Shown here: piece after piece, positions 7,955-16,589 of the stretch
Layout: each line of letters begins with the position of its first letter
How positions within the stretch are numbered: position 1 is the stretch's first letter
NCBI GenBank assembly: GCA_934489735.1
Contig: CAKSSR010000001.1
Coordinates: 109,952-173,951 of the forward strand
Length of the DNA: 64,000 nucleotides
Direction of reading: 5' to 3'
Source: an uncultured Eubacteriales bacterium
GTDB taxonomy: Bacteria; Bacillota; Clostridia; Oscillospirales; Acutalibacteraceae
The notes under the pieces: generated by a model
Database searches by the model: none
Told to the model about the DNA's origin: nothing
The model's input: the letters and a program-made list of their open reading frames with translations, nothing else
Position numbers and translations under genes: made by a program

Positions 7955-8851
7955 ATGAATAAGAATAATACGAATATAGAAATGAAAAAGAAAAAAAAGA
8001 AGAATTATTTAATTTTAATCATCGTTATATGTGTAGTATTGATATTAGGTCTTGGAATAAGAATATATATGAGTCTACAGAAAGATGGTAAAGTAACCAC
8101 TAGCAATATATTTAATTTTGCACAGAATCAAAACACTCAGCCTATAGATCAAAAAGAAGTTGAAGATGTTGCAGAGTCAGAACTATATATACTTAATGGT
8201 AAAAAGAGTATCAAAGACATAGGAAATCAACAGAAATTGATAATGGCTTTACACTTGTATTTAAATTCTGAAGAAGTATTAGACAAATTGAATGCAGGCG
8301 ATGATAATTTTGACGTAGATGCTTCAAAACTAGATGAGTATTTTGAAAAATCTTCTATAAGTTATATGGATAAATTAGTTCATGAAGACATTCTTTTACC
8401 AAAGTTAGACGACGGCAAAGATCCAATAGTAGAATGGAAATTTGATAGCAATACGAACAAGTACTCATGTAATACTGATATGTTCCAAGTTTATAACAAT
8501 GGCTTCCCTTACGTTTACAATGTGGCAAATAAAACAAGCGAATTTAAGGAAGAGAATGGGAAATATTATCTTTCAAGAAAATATCTATGGGGCACATCAG
8601 GGAATGATGCAAATGATTGCTTCTCTGTTTATGCTTCTTATGATAATGCAAAAGACAAGAAGGACAAAATTACATCTGTTCAAGATGCGATGAATATGAA
8701 CGAAAATGAAGACAATTATTCAGAAGAAAACATATATCAGAAGTATATGGATGAAAACTATGAGAGCATAAAAGACAAACTTGAGACCTATACATACGTC
8801 TTTGAAAAAGTTGATAATAAGATAAAACTTGTAGATTTTTATGTGAAATAG
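7955..8851 (+). CDS. Membrane-anchored protein of unknown function
   Basis: Not recognised. 298 aa from the ATG at 7955, which has GGAGAG eight nt upstream; the TTG 15 nt earlier overlaps that RBS. After a short Lys-rich cytoplasmic head there is one transmembrane helix (roughly residues 17-38), and the remaining 250 residues are predicted outside: acidic, rich in Asn, Asp and Lys, with Tyr/Phe-rich stretches (QVYNNGFPYVYNV). No lipobox, LPXTG or catalytic motif is visible. It follows rbr by 37 nt and could be co-transcribed. It ends at a strong terminator. Confidence 0.75.
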   Translation: MNKNNTNIEMKKKKKKNYLILIIVICVVLILGLGIRIYMSLQKDGKVTTSNIFNFAQNQNTQPIDQKEVEDVAESELYILNGKKSIKDIGNQQKLIMALHLYLNSEEVLDKLNAGDDNFDVDASKLDEYFEKSSISYMDKLVHEDILLPKLDDGKDPIVEWKFDSNTNKYSCNTDMFQVYNNGFPYVYNVANKTSEFKEENGKYYLSRKYLWGTSGNDANDCFSVYASYDNAKDKKDKITSVQDAMNMNENEDNYSEENIYQKYMDENYESIKDKLETYTYVFEKVDNKIKLVDFYVK

Positions 8852-8879
8852 TCATCCAAATTTTAAGATTATTAATAAA

Positions 8880-8917
8880 GAACTAAGGGCTTGCTTACCT
8901 TAGTTCTTCGTTTTTTT
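8880..8917. terminator. Bidirectional terminator
   Basis: GAACTAAGG and CCTTAGTTC around a 9-nt loop, followed on the plus strand by TTCG and a T7 run. On the minus strand the tail is TTTATT. It closes both the plus-strand gene at 7955-8851 and the minus-strand 44-aa gene, whose stop codon overlaps the T run. Confidence 0.75.
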
Positions 8918-9050
8918 ATCTATATTGATTAGAATTATCTTGTTTTTTTCTGTTTTTGTTTTGTTGCTGCTGATTTTTATTCTGATTGTTTTGTTGATTG
9001 TTATTCTGCTGGTTGTTGTTCTGGTTGTTTTGGTTGAATTGTTCGCTCAT
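8916..9050 (-). CDS. Asn/Gln-rich 44-residue miniprotein
   Basis: A 44-codon ORF begins at ATG 9050 with an almost perfect RBS (AGGGAGGTGA, 7-8 nt spacing). After MSEQF the sequence is almost entirely Asn and Gln (residues 6-30), with a short basic segment (KNRKK) and the ending NSNQYR. It has no hydrophobic segment. It lies 50 nt downstream of the ECF S-component gene on the same strand and ends at a terminator, which supports a real transcription and translation unit. Function is unknown. Such composition occurs in prion-like or RNA-associated low-complexity tails, but nothing more can be claimed. Confidence 0.6.
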   Translation of the reverse strand: MSEQFNQNNQNNNQQNNNQQNNQNKNQQQQNKNRKKQDNSNQYR

Positions 9051-9061
9051 CGGTGATTCAC

Positions 9062-9094
9062 CTCCCTAAGTCTATTATTAACTCAGGGAGACTT
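9062..9094 (-). promoter_or_regulatory. Possible RBS-sequestering element of the 44-aa gene
   Basis: On the minus strand CTCCCT (9090-9085) can pair with AGGGAG (9067-9062), hiding the Shine-Dalgarno. The adjacent AAGTCT/AGACTT pair (9094-9089 with 9073-9068) forms a mutually exclusive stem that frees it. This is a two-state structure seen by eye and not tested. Confidence 0.35.
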
Positions 9095-9100
9095 AATTAT

Positions 9101-9739
9101 TCATGAAGAATTTATTTTTATATTATTTCTTAATCGATTGTAAAACAGTATCAGAAAGATGCATGTAGATACAAGCAATAGTATATCATATGGTAAGCTC
9201 AGGGCAAAATAATTAATAAATAAGTCAAAGGACACGTATTTAGAGTAGATTATAAAAGAAGAAATGTTTATTATAAAGCAAAATAATGCAGCGTCAAGTA
9301 TACCGAATATCAACAGCCATAATAATTTTACATTTTTTATAAATAAGCTGGATAAAAGTCCTGCTATACCGAAGGCAAACATTTGATAGACGGTCCATAA
9401 TCCTTGACCAAGGAACATATTTGCAATTACAGATGATATAGAAGACATAATAAAAGCTTCCAGGGGAGAAACAAATGAAGACATTGCGATGATTATTGCT
9501 AAAGTAGGTCTAACAATTGTAATAGGAGCGAATAAAATTCTAAATATTGCACATACTGCGCTCAACGATGACAATATTATCAATCTTTTCCCGACATATT
9601 CTTTGTTTATTTCAAATTTAGAATACATAATCAATATAAAGGAAGAGATTCCAAATAGATATGCCATACTAACATTACCATATATAATTAATAAAATTTC
9701 CATTATTATAGCGATCAAAGTCAGCATAAAGGTTTCCAT
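9101..9739 (-). CDS. ECF transporter S (substrate-binding) component, substrate unknown
   Basis: Small, very hydrophobic 212-aa protein with about six membrane helices, no ABC domain, and the S-component-like segment NMFLGQGLWTVYQMFAFG. It is encoded directly after an ECF double ATPase and overlaps it by 19 nt, so it is probably the dedicated specificity subunit of that importer. The substrate, usually a vitamin or metal, cannot be read from the sequence, and no riboswitch lies upstream. The RBS AAGG is distant (13 nt), so translational coupling with the ATPase gene is likely. Confidence 0.75.
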   Translation of the reverse strand: METFMLTLIAIIMEILLIIYGNVSMAYLFGISSFILIMYSKFEINKEYVGKRLIILSSLSAVCAIFRILFAPITIVRPTLAIIIAMSSFVSPLEAFIMSSISSVIANMFLGQGLWTVYQMFAFGIAGLLSSLFIKNVKLLWLLIFGILDAALFCFIINISSFIIYSKYVSFDLFINYFALSLPYDILLLVSTCIFLILFYNRLRNNIKINSS

Positions 9740-11220
9740 TTGTCGACTATATCCTTTAAATTGATAGTATTAGGCAATCGTTTCTTTACGATATTATGGA
9801 TATTTGTAGTATAGAACTTATTATTAATTATAAATTTATTAGTTTCTCCTTCAAATGCTATAGCATGATTAAATAAAAAATAGCAATAATCTGTATTTTG
9901 AGCTATAAAATCCATATCATGCGAAACCATTACTAAAGTAATTCCTTTACTTTTCAAGTGATTTATAATATATGATAACTTTTCCTTACAAAAGTAATCC
10001 AATCCTTTAGTTGGCTCATCCAATATCAATATTTTAGGATTAGATATCATAACTTTAGCAATAGCGGCCAATTGTTTTTGCCCGAAGCTCAAATTATCGA
10101 ATGTACGATTCATTAAATCTTTTATATCATATTCTGATATTATATTTTCGAATACTTTTTCTTTATCTTTTTCATCGTTAACATGTATATCTATCATATA
10201 TTTAATATCGTCTTCTAATCGTTCTTTTACAAAAAGGTACTTAGGATTAGATGGCAGTAAAGCAATACAATCGTGATATAAATTATTATACTTTTTTATA
10301 TTACGATCATTCAAATATATATGTCCCTGATAAGACTTAATCAATCCTGACATAAGTTTTATTAAAGTAGTCTTTCCTGCTCCATTGCTTCCTATTATAC
10401 AATTGCTGCTTCCCTTTAATATTTTCATATTAATATCCTTCAACACGTAGTCATTGCCATAAGAAAAAGATAAATTTTTTATTCTAATTACTATTTCTCC
10501 ATTACTTTTTATAGATTTTCTCATAGGATCTCTTACTGATAGCGACACTTTGTCAAACCATGCTGCAGCCTCTTTAACATTTAAAGGGTACTCCTTTCCC
10601 CCATCTAATTCGATATATAATTTTATATAATCAGGGAATAAATTTAATAACTCAGGCTGGCTATTTCTTAAGAATGTTACAACATTTCTCACTTCTGCAT
10701 CAATTATAACATTGTATTTTTCAATTAAAATTAATCTATTTGAAAGTTCCAGCAAACCATTCAAATCGTGCTCTGATATTATAATCGATATAAAAAGTTC
10801 TTTATTTATCTTTTCCAGTATACTTATTATTCTGTCTCTGTAAAACGGGTCTATGTATGAGAAAGGAGTGTCCAGAATAAGTATGTCTGGATCATTTAAA
10901 ATAGCAATAGCTATATTTATTAACTGTTTTTCTCCTTCTGACATCTCATTTACATTTTTATCAAACAAATTCTCTATTCCTAAAAAGCTGAAGATCTCTG
11001 CTGCTTCATATAAGATATCAGAATTCTGCCCCATTGTATATAATATTTGATTGTATGGTGAAGTAAATATTATTTTTTCATTAGGATTGCTAAAGATATA
11101 ATAAACCTTTTTATCATTTGATAGATCTTCATATACATTTCTTAAAAAAGATGTCTTTCCTGACCCTGTGCTGCCTGAGACGATAATAAATTCTCCTTTA
11201 TCTATATCATTCATATTCAT
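9721..11220 (-). CDS. ECF transporter ATPase, two fused ABC domains
   Basis: 499-aa protein containing two ABC ATPases that are usually separate EcfA and EcfA'. First half: Walker A GSTGSGKTSF, signature MSEGEKQL, Walker B DILILDTPF, with Asp-Thr where Asp-Glu is usual. Second half: Walker A GSNGAGKTTLI, signature LSFGQKQL, Walker B ILILDEPTKGLD. The first site lacks the catalytic Glu after Walker B, so only the second may hydrolyse ATP efficiently. It powers uptake with the T and S proteins encoded on either side. The RBS is GGGAG, eight nt before the ATG. Confidence 0.9.
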   Translation of the reverse strand: MNMNDIDKGEFIIVSGSTGSGKTSFLRNVYEDLSNDKKVYYIFSNPNEKIIFTSPYNQILYTMGQNSDILYEAAEIFSFLGIENLFDKNVNEMSEGEKQLINIAIAILNDPDILILDTPFSYIDPFYRDRIISILEKINKELFISIIISEHDLNGLLELSNRLILIEKYNVIIDAEVRNVVTFLRNSQPELLNLFPDYIKLYIELDGGKEYPLNVKEAAAWFDKVSLSVRDPMRKSIKSNGEIVIRIKNLSFSYGNDYVLKDINMKILKGSSNCIIGSNGAGKTTLIKLMSGLIKSYQGHIYLNDRNIKKYNNLYHDCIALLPSNPKYLFVKERLEDDIKYMIDIHVNDEKDKEKVFENIISEYDIKDLMNRTFDNLSFGQKQLAAIAKVMISNPKILILDEPTKGLDYFCKEKLSYIINHLKSKGITLVMVSHDMDFIAQNTDYCYFLFNHAIAFEGETNKFIINNKFYTTNIHNIVKKRLPNTINLKDIVDKWKPLC

Positions 11221-11968
11221 ATTTTTTTCTCCCTGATCCTTTTCTTTTATAACATATCAATGACAAAACAATGCAAATCAAACATATGACGTAAAAAGCC
11301 ACGTCTATTTTCAAAGCGATGAAAAGTATATACAAGCCTAGTATTATAATCTTATGCAAGTCTATTTTCCTCTTACATATGTATATATCAAAATTGTCTT
11401 CAAATACGTTTCTTTGAGATGAATTATTGATAACTTTAAATAGTATATCGAATACTAGATTAAGCTTTTTCTTTGCATTATATATATCACAGCCTATACA
11501 TTTTTGAAAATTCATATATTTTTTAAATTCAGATATGTATATATTCATAAATCTGATAGAGCAGTCCATAATTATGATAAATTTTGGAGCCATTGATTTA
11601 AAATCTTCAGGGACTTTACTAAATCTATCTAAAAATAAAAACCAGATGCATGTGGACAGCATAGTCAATCCATTCAATATTCCTCCATGAATCGATTCTT
11701 CGGTAATATAAAAGAAAAAAAATCTAAATACATACTTGCCGACGTAATGATATTTAAAACTTATGCAGGTACATATAAACAAAATTGCTGAAAAAATCAA
11801 AGGAGACTTGATTTCTTTTAAAAAAAGTTTAATTTTTGAAAGCGTTAGATAACAAATCAAAAATGTTATAATCGATAGTATAATGAAGTCCCATCTGAAG
11901 ACAAATATGTTTATTAATATAATACTTAATACTATTATAAACAAGTATTCTCTTATGCTTACTTTCAT
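11207..11968 (-). CDS. ECF transporter T component (divergent)
   Basis: 253-aa integral membrane protein with four to six helices and a long cytoplasmic stretch (about 130-215), as in EcfT scaffolds that couple the ATPases to the S component. The two Ala-Arg-Gly motifs that normally contact the ATPases are not recognisable; the matching stretches read KCIGCD and SQRNVFED. Assignment rests mostly on position: it overlaps tatD by 4 nt (ATGA) and the ATPase by 14 nt. Confidence 0.7.
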   Translation of the reverse strand: MKVSIREYLFIIVLSIILINIFVFRWDFIILSIITFLICYLTLSKIKLFLKEIKSPLIFSAILFICTCISFKYHYVGKYVFRFFFFYITEESIHGGILNGLTMLSTCIWFLFLDRFSKVPEDFKSMAPKFIIIMDCSIRFMNIYISEFKKYMNFQKCIGCDIYNAKKKLNLVFDILFKVINNSSQRNVFEDNFDIYICKRKIDLHKIIILGLYILFIALKIDVAFYVICLICIVLSLICYKRKGSGRKKYEYE

Positions 11969-12723
11969 AAATTGAATAACGTCTTTGTATTTTCTGCTGC
12001 TATATTTAAAATTTCTTGAGGGTCTCTTGACTTTATTTCTGCTATCCTTTTTGCTATTATCGGAATGTAGCTTGAGTCATTCCTCTTTCCTCTGTATGGC
12101 TCTGGCGTCATATAAGGGCAATCCGTTTCTAATAGTATCTTACTCATATCTATTCTTGATACTATTTCAACTAATTTTCTAGCATTCTTAAAAGTCAAGG
12201 CCCCTCCTATACCAATATACATTCCCAGCTTGATTACTTCTAAAGCCATCTCATAACTTCCTGAAAAGCAGTGGACTACTCCTTTTGGCTTATACTTTTT
12301 TAATAAATTCATTGAGTCCATGTGAGCGTCTCTATCATGAACAATAACTGGGATATCCATTTCTTTAGCCAATTTCAATTGATCTTCAAATATTCTTACT
12401 TGTGCTTCTCTGGGAGAGAAATCGTAATGATAATCCAATCCTATTTCTCCTATAGCCACAGCTCCCTCTTTTATCATATTTCTTATATCATTTATAAAAT
12501 TTCTGCTCGCTTTTTGAGCCTCGTGAGGATGTATTCCAACCGCTGCATAAACGAGCTCATATTTTTTAGACAAATCTAAAGATATTCTAGAAGTACGTAA
12601 ATCAGAGCCTGCATTTATAATGCCAGATATACCAGATTTAAATAAAGAGTCAAGTAAATCATATCTATCGTTATTAAAAGCCTTGTCGTCGTAATGCGCA
12701 TGTGAATCAAATATATTTATCAT
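11965..12723 (-). CDS. tatD: TatD-family metal-dependent DNase
   Basis: Cytoplasmic TIM-barrel hydrolase of the amidohydrolase superfamily, a 3'-5' exonuclease or deacylase-like enzyme. Metal ligands are visible in FDSHAHYDD, GEIGLDYHYD, PVIVHDRDAH, VVHCFSGS and ETDCPYMTPEP. 252 aa, full length. The RBS GGAAGTGA lies before the ATG. It heads the operon with the ECF transporter genes. There is no obvious functional link, and tatD is often embedded in unrelated operons. Confidence 0.93.
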   Translation of the reverse strand: MINIFDSHAHYDDKAFNNDRYDLLDSLFKSGISGIINAGSDLRTSRISLDLSKKYELVYAAVGIHPHEAQKASRNFINDIRNMIKEGAVAIGEIGLDYHYDFSPREAQVRIFEDQLKLAKEMDIPVIVHDRDAHMDSMNLLKKYKPKGVVHCFSGSYEMALEVIKLGMYIGIGGALTFKNARKLVEIVSRIDMSKILLETDCPYMTPEPYRGKRNDSSYIPIIAKRIAEIKSRDPQEILNIAAENTKTLFNL

Positions 12724-12807
12724 TAAATCACTTCCATATATAAACTAAAATTTAATAATCATTATATATCATCTAGCAAGCCATTACAACCACATGTCAA
12801 TATTTTT

Positions 12808-13157
12808 TCAGGCTCGTTTCATAAACTTAAATACAAGAAATAAGTCAATATCAAACATTTCTTGAAATACTGGTATCTCATTGGTATTCTCCCGTATCTT
12901 CTCCTTTTCTAAAGCAACTCTGTTTTCAGTCAAATATGCGCTGTCACTATTGGAAGTGTTGAGTGTCTTTGTTTTGGCCTTGATTGCTATCTCATCTATC
13001 CCAAGTCCCTCTTTAAAAAAGCTTCTTTATTATTGGTAAACGTCATCATATTACTTAATTTATGCTTTTCATATCCCTGATATCTTCGATCTTCCGTTAT
13101 TGCAAATCTCCATTGCGCTTCTTTTTCTCTTTGATTTGTTTCTTTTTTATGATTCAT
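12808..13157 (-). pseudogene. Small gene split by a -1 frameshift
   Basis: The 470-nt gap between tatD and the P-type ATPase holds a broken coding unit. Frame one starts at ATG 13157 (MNHKKETNQREKE, rich in Lys, Glu and Arg) and stops at a TAG after about 50 codons. In the -1 frame, an open stretch of about 65 codons (starting EGLGIDEIAIKAK) runs to TGA at 12808. The two join perfectly if reading slips by -1 at T TTA AAG (about 13013-13019), which is a classical slippery heptamer. It is either a recent single-base deletion or programmed frameshifting. I recognise no family. No RBS precedes the ATG, which favours decay. Confidence 0.45.
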
Positions 13158-13192
13158 TTTTTTATTTTTTATTAAATGAACATCAATATTTT

Positions 13193-15895
13193 TTAAGAAT
13201 GAGCAGTAAAAATCACTTTTCTCTTATCATTTTTCTTAACAGAAGATAGCCTAGCTAAAAGTTTTTCAAATTCCACAAGGGCCAACGGTGACAATGATAA
13301 CAATATGACAATAAACCATTGAGCGAAGCTTAAGTTTTCTGTCTTAAATATGTTACATAGATAAGGAATTGATATAACTGATATCTGTAGCACTACGCAT
13401 ATTATAAAAGAGTAAATCATTTTCATATTATCGAATATATTTGTTTCAAATATAGACTTCTTGCTTTTAACATTAAAGGAATGTACTATTTGGCTTAAAC
13501 TTAGCACAGCAAAAGACATAGTCCTGCCAATCTTTAATGAGCTATTATCAAACATATTCACTCCGATGACAAAGGCAAGTAAAGATATTGCCCCTATAAA
13601 TAGCCCTTCTACAATTATATTGTACCAAGAGTTATAGTCTAGCATATTTTTCTTACGGCCGGTAGGTTTTTTCTTCATAATGTCACTAGAAACAGGCTCT
13701 ACTCCTAAAGCAAGAGCTGGTAACGAATCCGTAACTAAATTTACCCATAATAATTGAATTGCTATAAGTGGCGAAGGTAATTTCATCAAGAATGCTATCA
13801 ATACCGTCACTATTTCCCCTATATTGCTTGAAAGTAAAAAATGAATTGTTTTCTTAATATTTTCAAATATTCCTCTTCCCTCTTTTACTGCTGCTACTAT
13901 TGTAGCAAAATTATCATCTGTCATAATCATATCTGCAGCATTTTTGGCCACGTCTGTTCCTGATATTCCCATAGCACAACCTATGTCAGCGCATTTTAAA
14001 GCTGGCGCATCATTAACCCCGTCGCCACTCATTGCTACCACTTCACCATTTCTTTGCAAAGCTTTAATGATCTTAACTTTATGCTTCGGCGTGACTCTTG
14101 CAAATACTTTGTAATTTGAGACATTCTTTTGAAACATTTCGTCAGAAAATTCGTCCAATTCCTTTCCGGTTATCGACTTGTCGTTATCGGATAGTATTCC
14201 AATGTCTTTTGCTATAGCATTTGCCGTTATAATATGATCTCCTGTTATCATCACCGGCTTAATTCCAGCTTCTTTACACATCTTCACTGCGTCTTTTACT
14301 TCTGGTCTTGGCTTATCTATCATTCCAAAAAGTCCACCAAATATTAAATCATTCTCAATATTATTATTTTTGTTAGGAATTCTTGAACTGTCTATATCTT
14401 TGTAAGCGACTGCTATAACCCTTAAAGCATTCTTAGCCATTGATATATTATGCTTCTCTATCTCTGATATTATATGATTATTAATATTAAATACTCCTGT
14501 CTCTGATAAGTACTTGCTACAAAGTTTAATAAGAATTTCAGGCGCTCCTTTAGAAATGACTCTGTATTTACCAGGCGATAACTTATGGATGGTTGTCATT
14601 AACTTTCTATTTGATTCGAATGGTATTTCATCTACTTTTGGATACTTTAAGTCAACCTTATCTTTTATTATCCCGTTGTTAGCCGAAAATAATAATAAAG
14701 CATTTTCAGTTGGCGATCCTGTTGCGTGCCACTCCCCTAACTTCTTTTCAATTTTCGCATTATTACATAGCACGCATAGATTTGATATAGTCCTCCCTAT
14801 TGATGATGATATATCTATGTTGCCTCCATATGATCTAACGTCTGTCACTGTCATTTTATTTTGAGTCAATGTCCCTGTCTTATCTGAACATATGACAGTA
14901 GTGCTTCCAAGTGTCTCAACGGCTGGTAGACGTCGTACTATTGCCCTGTTATCTGCCATCTTTCTGATGCCCATTGCTAATACTATAGTCACAACTGCTG
15001 GTAATCCTTCTGGAATTGCTGCTACCGCTAAGCTTATTGATATCATAAACATATCTAGTATCGGTATATTTTGAAATAATCCAAGCAAAAATATTACTAG
15101 GCAAATAGATAAGGCTCCTATTCCTAAATATTTACCGATATCTGCCAACTTTGATTGAAGTGGCGTAGCCGGTGCTTCCTCTTTATTAATCATATTAGCG
15201 ATTTTTCCTATTTGAGTATTCATTCCTGTCTCTGTAACCACTGCTGTCGCATGCCCATTTGATATTGCTGTCCCCATAAATACCATGTTGTCCATGTCCC
15301 CAATATGTACGTCTGGTTTGCATATGCTTGACGCTGACTTGTCTATGGATATCGATTCGCCGGTGAGCGATGATTCTTCTGTCTGAAGATTATATGATTC
15401 TATAAGTCTTGCATCTGCTGATACTATGTCTCCAGTATTTAATAGTATTATGTCTCCTGGAACTAAAGACTCTGATAAAATACATAGTTGCTTTCCATTC
15501 CTTATTACATTCGTGGATGGCGATGACATCTCCTTTAATGCTTTAATCGCTTTCTCCGCTTTACTCTCTTGAATTACTCCTATTATTGCATTAATTACGA
15601 TTATGACAAGTATTATAATAGAATCTATATATTCTCCACTTTTGTCTATAAATGATGCTATAAATGAAAAAATCGCAGATATTATCAATACTACTACCAT
15701 AAAATCTGATAGTTGCTCTAAAAACTTCTTAAAAAAACTTTTCTGTTTCCTTTCCGTTAGTATGTTCTTTTTATATTTTCTTAATCTAGCCGTAGCTTCA
15801 TTGTAACTAAGTCCTGCTTTTACTGACGTTCCTAACTTCTGTACTACTTCATCACTTGAAAGTGTAAATGCTTTTAACTTACTTACATTCTTCAA
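13193..15895 (-). CDS. P-type Ca2+-transporting ATPase (P2 type)
   Basis: About 900-aa cation pump of the SERCA/PMCA-like P2 class that exports Ca2+ at the cost of ATP. Visible in order: N-terminal cation-ATPase domain, actuator motif LTGES, phosphorylation site CSDKTGTLTQNK, TGDH and GDGVNDAPAL hinge motifs, and a six-helix C-terminal domain. The fourth helix reads AAIPEGLPA, the Ca2+-binding signature typical of this class. The TTG at 15895 is preferred as start because AGGAG lies nine nt upstream; the TTG at 15904 is only one nt from it. Monocistronic. Confidence 0.93.
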   Translation of the reverse strand: MKNVSKLKAFTLSSDEVVQKLGTSVKAGLSYNEATARLRKYKKNILTERKQKSFFKKFLEQLSDFMVVVLIISAIFSFIASFIDKSGEYIDSIIILVIIVINAIIGVIQESKAEKAIKALKEMSSPSTNVIRNGKQLCILSESLVPGDIILLNTGDIVSADARLIESYNLQTEESSLTGESISIDKSASSICKPDVHIGDMDNMVFMGTAISNGHATAVVTETGMNTQIGKIANMINKEEAPATPLQSKLADIGKYLGIGALSICLVIFLLGLFQNIPILDMFMISISLAVAAIPEGLPAVVTIVLAMGIRKMADNRAIVRRLPAVETLGSTTVICSDKTGTLTQNKMTVTDVRSYGGNIDISSSIGRTISNLCVLCNNAKIEKKLGEWHATGSPTENALLLFSANNGIIKDKVDLKYPKVDEIPFESNRKLMTTIHKLSPGKYRVISKGAPEILIKLCSKYLSETGVFNINNHIISEIEKHNISMAKNALRVIAVAYKDIDSSRIPNKNNNIENDLIFGGLFGMIDKPRPEVKDAVKMCKEAGIKPVMITGDHIITANAIAKDIGILSDNDKSITGKELDEFSDEMFQKNVSNYKVFARVTPKHKVKIIKALQRNGEVVAMSGDGVNDAPALKCADIGCAMGISGTDVAKNAADMIMTDDNFATIVAAVKEGRGIFENIKKTIHFLLSSNIGEIVTVLIAFLMKLPSPLIAIQLLWVNLVTDSLPALALGVEPVSSDIMKKKPTGRKKNMLDYNSWYNIIVEGLFIGAISLLAFVIGVNMFDNSSLKIGRTMSFAVLSLSQIVHSFNVKSKKSIFETNIFDNMKMIYSFIICVVLQISVISIPYLCNIFKTENLSFAQWFIVILLSLSPLALVEFEKLLARLSSVKKNDKRKVIFTAHS

Positions 15896-16032
15896 AATTA
15901 TCAACTCCTAAAGCTTTTATTTATAATTAATTATACTCTTCGTAATATTAATTAATTACCATTTATTATAAAAAATATGACGTTCTTTATGACTTTTGGC
16001 TTGATATGTAGATCAAAACTGCTTTTTTGTAC

Positions 16033-16061
16033 TTGAAATTAATATAAAGAAGATATATAAT
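16033..16061 (+). promoter_or_regulatory. Promoter of the rnhA-ileS cluster
   Basis: TTGAAA, 17 nt, TATAAT on the plus strand, about 55 nt upstream of rnhA. A near-consensus housekeeping promoter. The rest of 15905-16123 shows no gene. Confidence 0.6.
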
Positions 16062-16123
16062 GTATGTGAGTGATAAAAGCTTTATCGTTTTTAAAATTTT
16101 AATTTTATTTTGGAGGATTTTAC

Positions 16124-16576
16124 TTGAAATTGGTTAAAATATTTACTGACGGTGCATGCAAAGGTAATCCAGGACCAGGCGGATGGGGCGCTATATTAAA
16201 ATTCAATGGCCATGAAAAGGTTATATCAGGCGGAGAGCAGAGCACGACTAATAATAGAATGGAAATCTTAGGGGTAATTAATGCTCTTCGACTTTTAAAA
16301 GAACAATGTAAGGTCGAACTTGTATCTGATTCTAAATATGTTTGTGATGCAATTGAAAAAGGTTGGGCCAGACGATGGAAAAAGAACAATTGGATGAGAA
16401 ATAAACATGAACCGGCACTAAACGTTGATTTATGGGAAGAACTTATTAATTTACTTGATATTCATGATGTATCTGTTCACTGGATAAAAGGTCATGCAGG
16501 TCATGAAGAGAATGAAAGATGTGATAAGCTTGCCGTAAATGAAGCAAAAAAATATATGAATTTAAATTATAATTAA
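16124..16576 (+). CDS. rnhA: Ribonuclease HI
   Basis: Cleaves RNA in RNA-DNA hybrids. All four carboxylates of the active site are in view: FTDGACKGNPGPGGWGA (Asp), NNRMEI (Glu), SDSKYVCDAI (Asp) and HEENERCDKLA (Asp). 150 aa, a typical bacterial type 1 enzyme. The start is TTG at 16124 with GGAGG seven nt upstream. The next gene begins 13 nt after its stop, so they share an operon. Confidence 0.95.
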   Translation: MKLVKIFTDGACKGNPGPGGWGAILKFNGHEKVISGGEQSTTNNRMEILGVINALRLLKEQCKVELVSDSKYVCDAIEKGWARRWKKNNWMRNKHEPALNVDLWEELINLLDIHDVSVHWIKGHAGHEENERCDKLAVNEAKKYMNLNYN

Positions 16577-16589
16577 GGTGAGTTATAAA

